Shown here: one piece after another, positions 6,480-7,224 of the stretch
How the letters are laid out: every line of letters starts with the position of its first letter
Position numbering within the stretch: position 1 is the stretch's first letter
NCBI GenBank assembly: GCA_009783365.1
Contig: WRHG01000092.1
Coordinates: 1 to 7,224 of the forward strand
Source of the DNA: Clostridia bacterium
GTDB lineage: Bacteria > Bacillota_A > Clostridia > Christensenellales > Aristaeellaceae
Length of the DNA stretch: 7,224 nt
Direction: 5' to 3'
Notes under the pieces: generated by a model
Told to the model about the DNA's origin: nothing
Seen by the model: only the letters and a program-made list of their open reading frames with translations
The model's database searches: none
Position numbers and translations under genes: made by a program

Positions 6480-6518
6480 ATGAGTAAGTATATCAAAAAG
6501 GCGGGGCATCAGCGATGA
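6480..6518 (+). CDS. Possible 12-codon ORF coupling rimP to nusA
   Basis: ATG 6480 opens a frame encoding MSKYIKKAGHQR and ends at TGA 6516-6518, overlapping the nusA start as ATGA. AGGA within the last codons of rimP lies 6-8 nt before this ATG, an acceptable ribosome site, while nusA itself has only a poor one (AAGGCGGGG, ending 8 nt before its ATG). A ribosome finishing here could restart on nusA. The peptide is very basic, but the ORF is short enough to be chance. It may serve only as a translation-coupling device rather than make a functional peptide. No family is recognised. Confidence 0.3.
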   Translation: MSKYIKKAGHQR

Positions 6519-7224
6519 AGGGTACAAGGAAAAACCAATCGGCAAACCAGCAAATGGAGATTATCGAGGCGGTGCGTGCCCTGGCACACGAAAAGGACAT
6601 CAGCCCGGATATGCTTTTTGGCGCTATTGAGGAGGCTTTAAGAGCCGCATATAAAAAGAATGTTTCCCGGGACAGCACGGCGCCAACCAACCTGTCCGTG
6701 TCGTTAAACCGCAACACAGGCGTAGCCCATGTCCTCGCACGCAAAACCATAACGGAGGAGGTGGAGGATCCAACCAATCAAATCACGTTGGCGGAAGCGC
6801 TGAAAATCAGGCCGGATTACCGCATGGGAGATATCGCTGAAATTGATGTAACGCCCAGCGGTTTTTTGCGAACCGCCGCGCAAACTGCTAAACAGGTAAT
6901 TATCCAGCGCATCCGGGAAGCGGAGCAGGGCAAGATTTATGATGAATACTCCGAGAAGGAGAATGAGATTCTCACTGCGATTGTTCAGCGGGTAGAGCCA
7001 AAGGCTGTATATGTAGAGTTGGGGCGCACCGAGGGTGTGATGGAGCAAAGCGAGTGGATGCCGGGCGAGGAGTACGATTTTGACGACCACATCAAGGTTT
7101 ATGTGCTTGAGGTCAACCGCAGCGGCCGGGAGATGATGCGAGGCCCTCAAGTGAGGGTAAGCCGGGTGCATGTTGGCCTGGTAAAGCGCCTGTTTGAAAT
7201 GGAAGTGCCGGAAATTGCGGCAGG
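6515..7224 (+). CDS. nusA: NusA, transcription elongation/termination factor (5' part only)
   Basis: NusA binds RNA polymerase near the RNA exit channel, promotes pausing, stimulates intrinsic termination and takes part in antitermination. 236 codons are visible before the right edge. The RNA polymerase-binding N-terminal domain runs from about residue 14 to 135 (EIIEAVRALAHEKDIS, then AIEEALRAAYKKN). The S1 domain lies about 150-207 (AIVQRVEPKAVYVELG onward). The link into KH1 begins at GPQ (210-212) and ends with GLVKRLFEMEVPEIAA, a family hallmark. Compared with most homologues the start ATG 6515 adds about 13 polar residues (KGTRKNQSANQQ); the in-frame ATG 6554 would match the usual N-terminus but has no ribosome site. 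The normally conserved SRTHPG reads SRVHVG here. The gene is second in the rimP operon, and its start overlaps the stop of a tiny ORF. KH domains and the C-terminus lie outside the window. Confidence 0.95.
   Translation, partial: MKGTRKNQSANQQMEIIEAVRALAHEKDISPDMLFGAIEEALRAAYKKNVSRDSTAPTNLSVSLNRNTGVAHVLARKTITEEVEDPTNQITLAEALKIRPDYRMGDIAEIDVTPSGFLRTAAQTAKQVIIQRIREAEQGKIYDEYSEKENEILTAIVQRVEPKAVYVELGRTEGVMEQSEWMPGEEYDFDDHIKVYVLEVNRSGREMMRGPQVRVSRVHVGLVKRLFEMEVPEIAA

Noticed and set aside
1..7224. CRISPR arrays, insertion sequences, phage genes, tRNA or rRNA genes
   Set aside because: I saw no regularly spaced repeats, transposase or integrase motifs, or tRNA cloverleaf or rRNA signatures on either strand; all long frames are explained by housekeeping genes.

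Overview
The window looks like a core chromosomal segment of a low-to-mid GC Gram-positive (Bacillota, most likely Clostridia-like) bacterium. Four things point that way: an AddAB-type rather than RecBCD-type recombination nuclease, strong AGGAGG-like ribosome binding sites, clear sigma-A type -35/-10 promoters, and the rimP-nusA gene order typical of the Bacillota nusA-infB operon. By eye, GC is a little above one half. I see no mobile element, CRISPR array, tRNA or rRNA. The genus cannot be named from the sequence alone.

Layout. Positions 1-3224 (minus strand) hold nearly all of addB, which encodes the AddB subunit of the ATP-dependent helicase/nuclease for double-strand break repair. It is one uninterrupted frame that runs off the left edge in its last Fe-S cysteine motif. 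A compact divergent promoter region (about 3225-3309) drives addB leftward and mnmE rightward and appears to share a palindromic -10. mnmE (3310-4659, plus) encodes the tRNA U34-modification GTPase with all G motifs and the C-terminal CVGK. It overlaps tail-to-tail by 24 bases with a radical SAM protein gene of the PflX-like family (4636-5541, minus), which has its own promoter at about 5605-5633.

Positions 5542-5988 contain no convincing gene. They hold the radical SAM promoter and then a strong plus-strand promoter (5706-5734). The latter is followed by a leader of about 250 nt rich in hairpins, which ends in an intrinsic-terminator-like hairpin (5911-5941) before rimP. rimP (5989-6477) encodes the 30S maturation factor. 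nusA begins at 6515 and runs off the right edge inside its first KH region. A 12-codon ORF fills the rimP-nusA gap and overlaps the nusA start as ATGA.

How it fits together. These are mostly housekeeping information-processing genes: DNA repair, tRNA modification, ribosome maturation and transcription elongation/termination. The radical SAM gene is the one member of unknown function. The most interesting non-coding element is the leader with a terminator in front of rimP-nusA. It is the right shape and place for feedback control by NusA or another attenuator. I found no strong evidence of a wholly new system. The best leads are this leader, the apparent loss of the Walker A motif in AddB, the shared divergent promoter, and the mini-ORF coupled to nusA.
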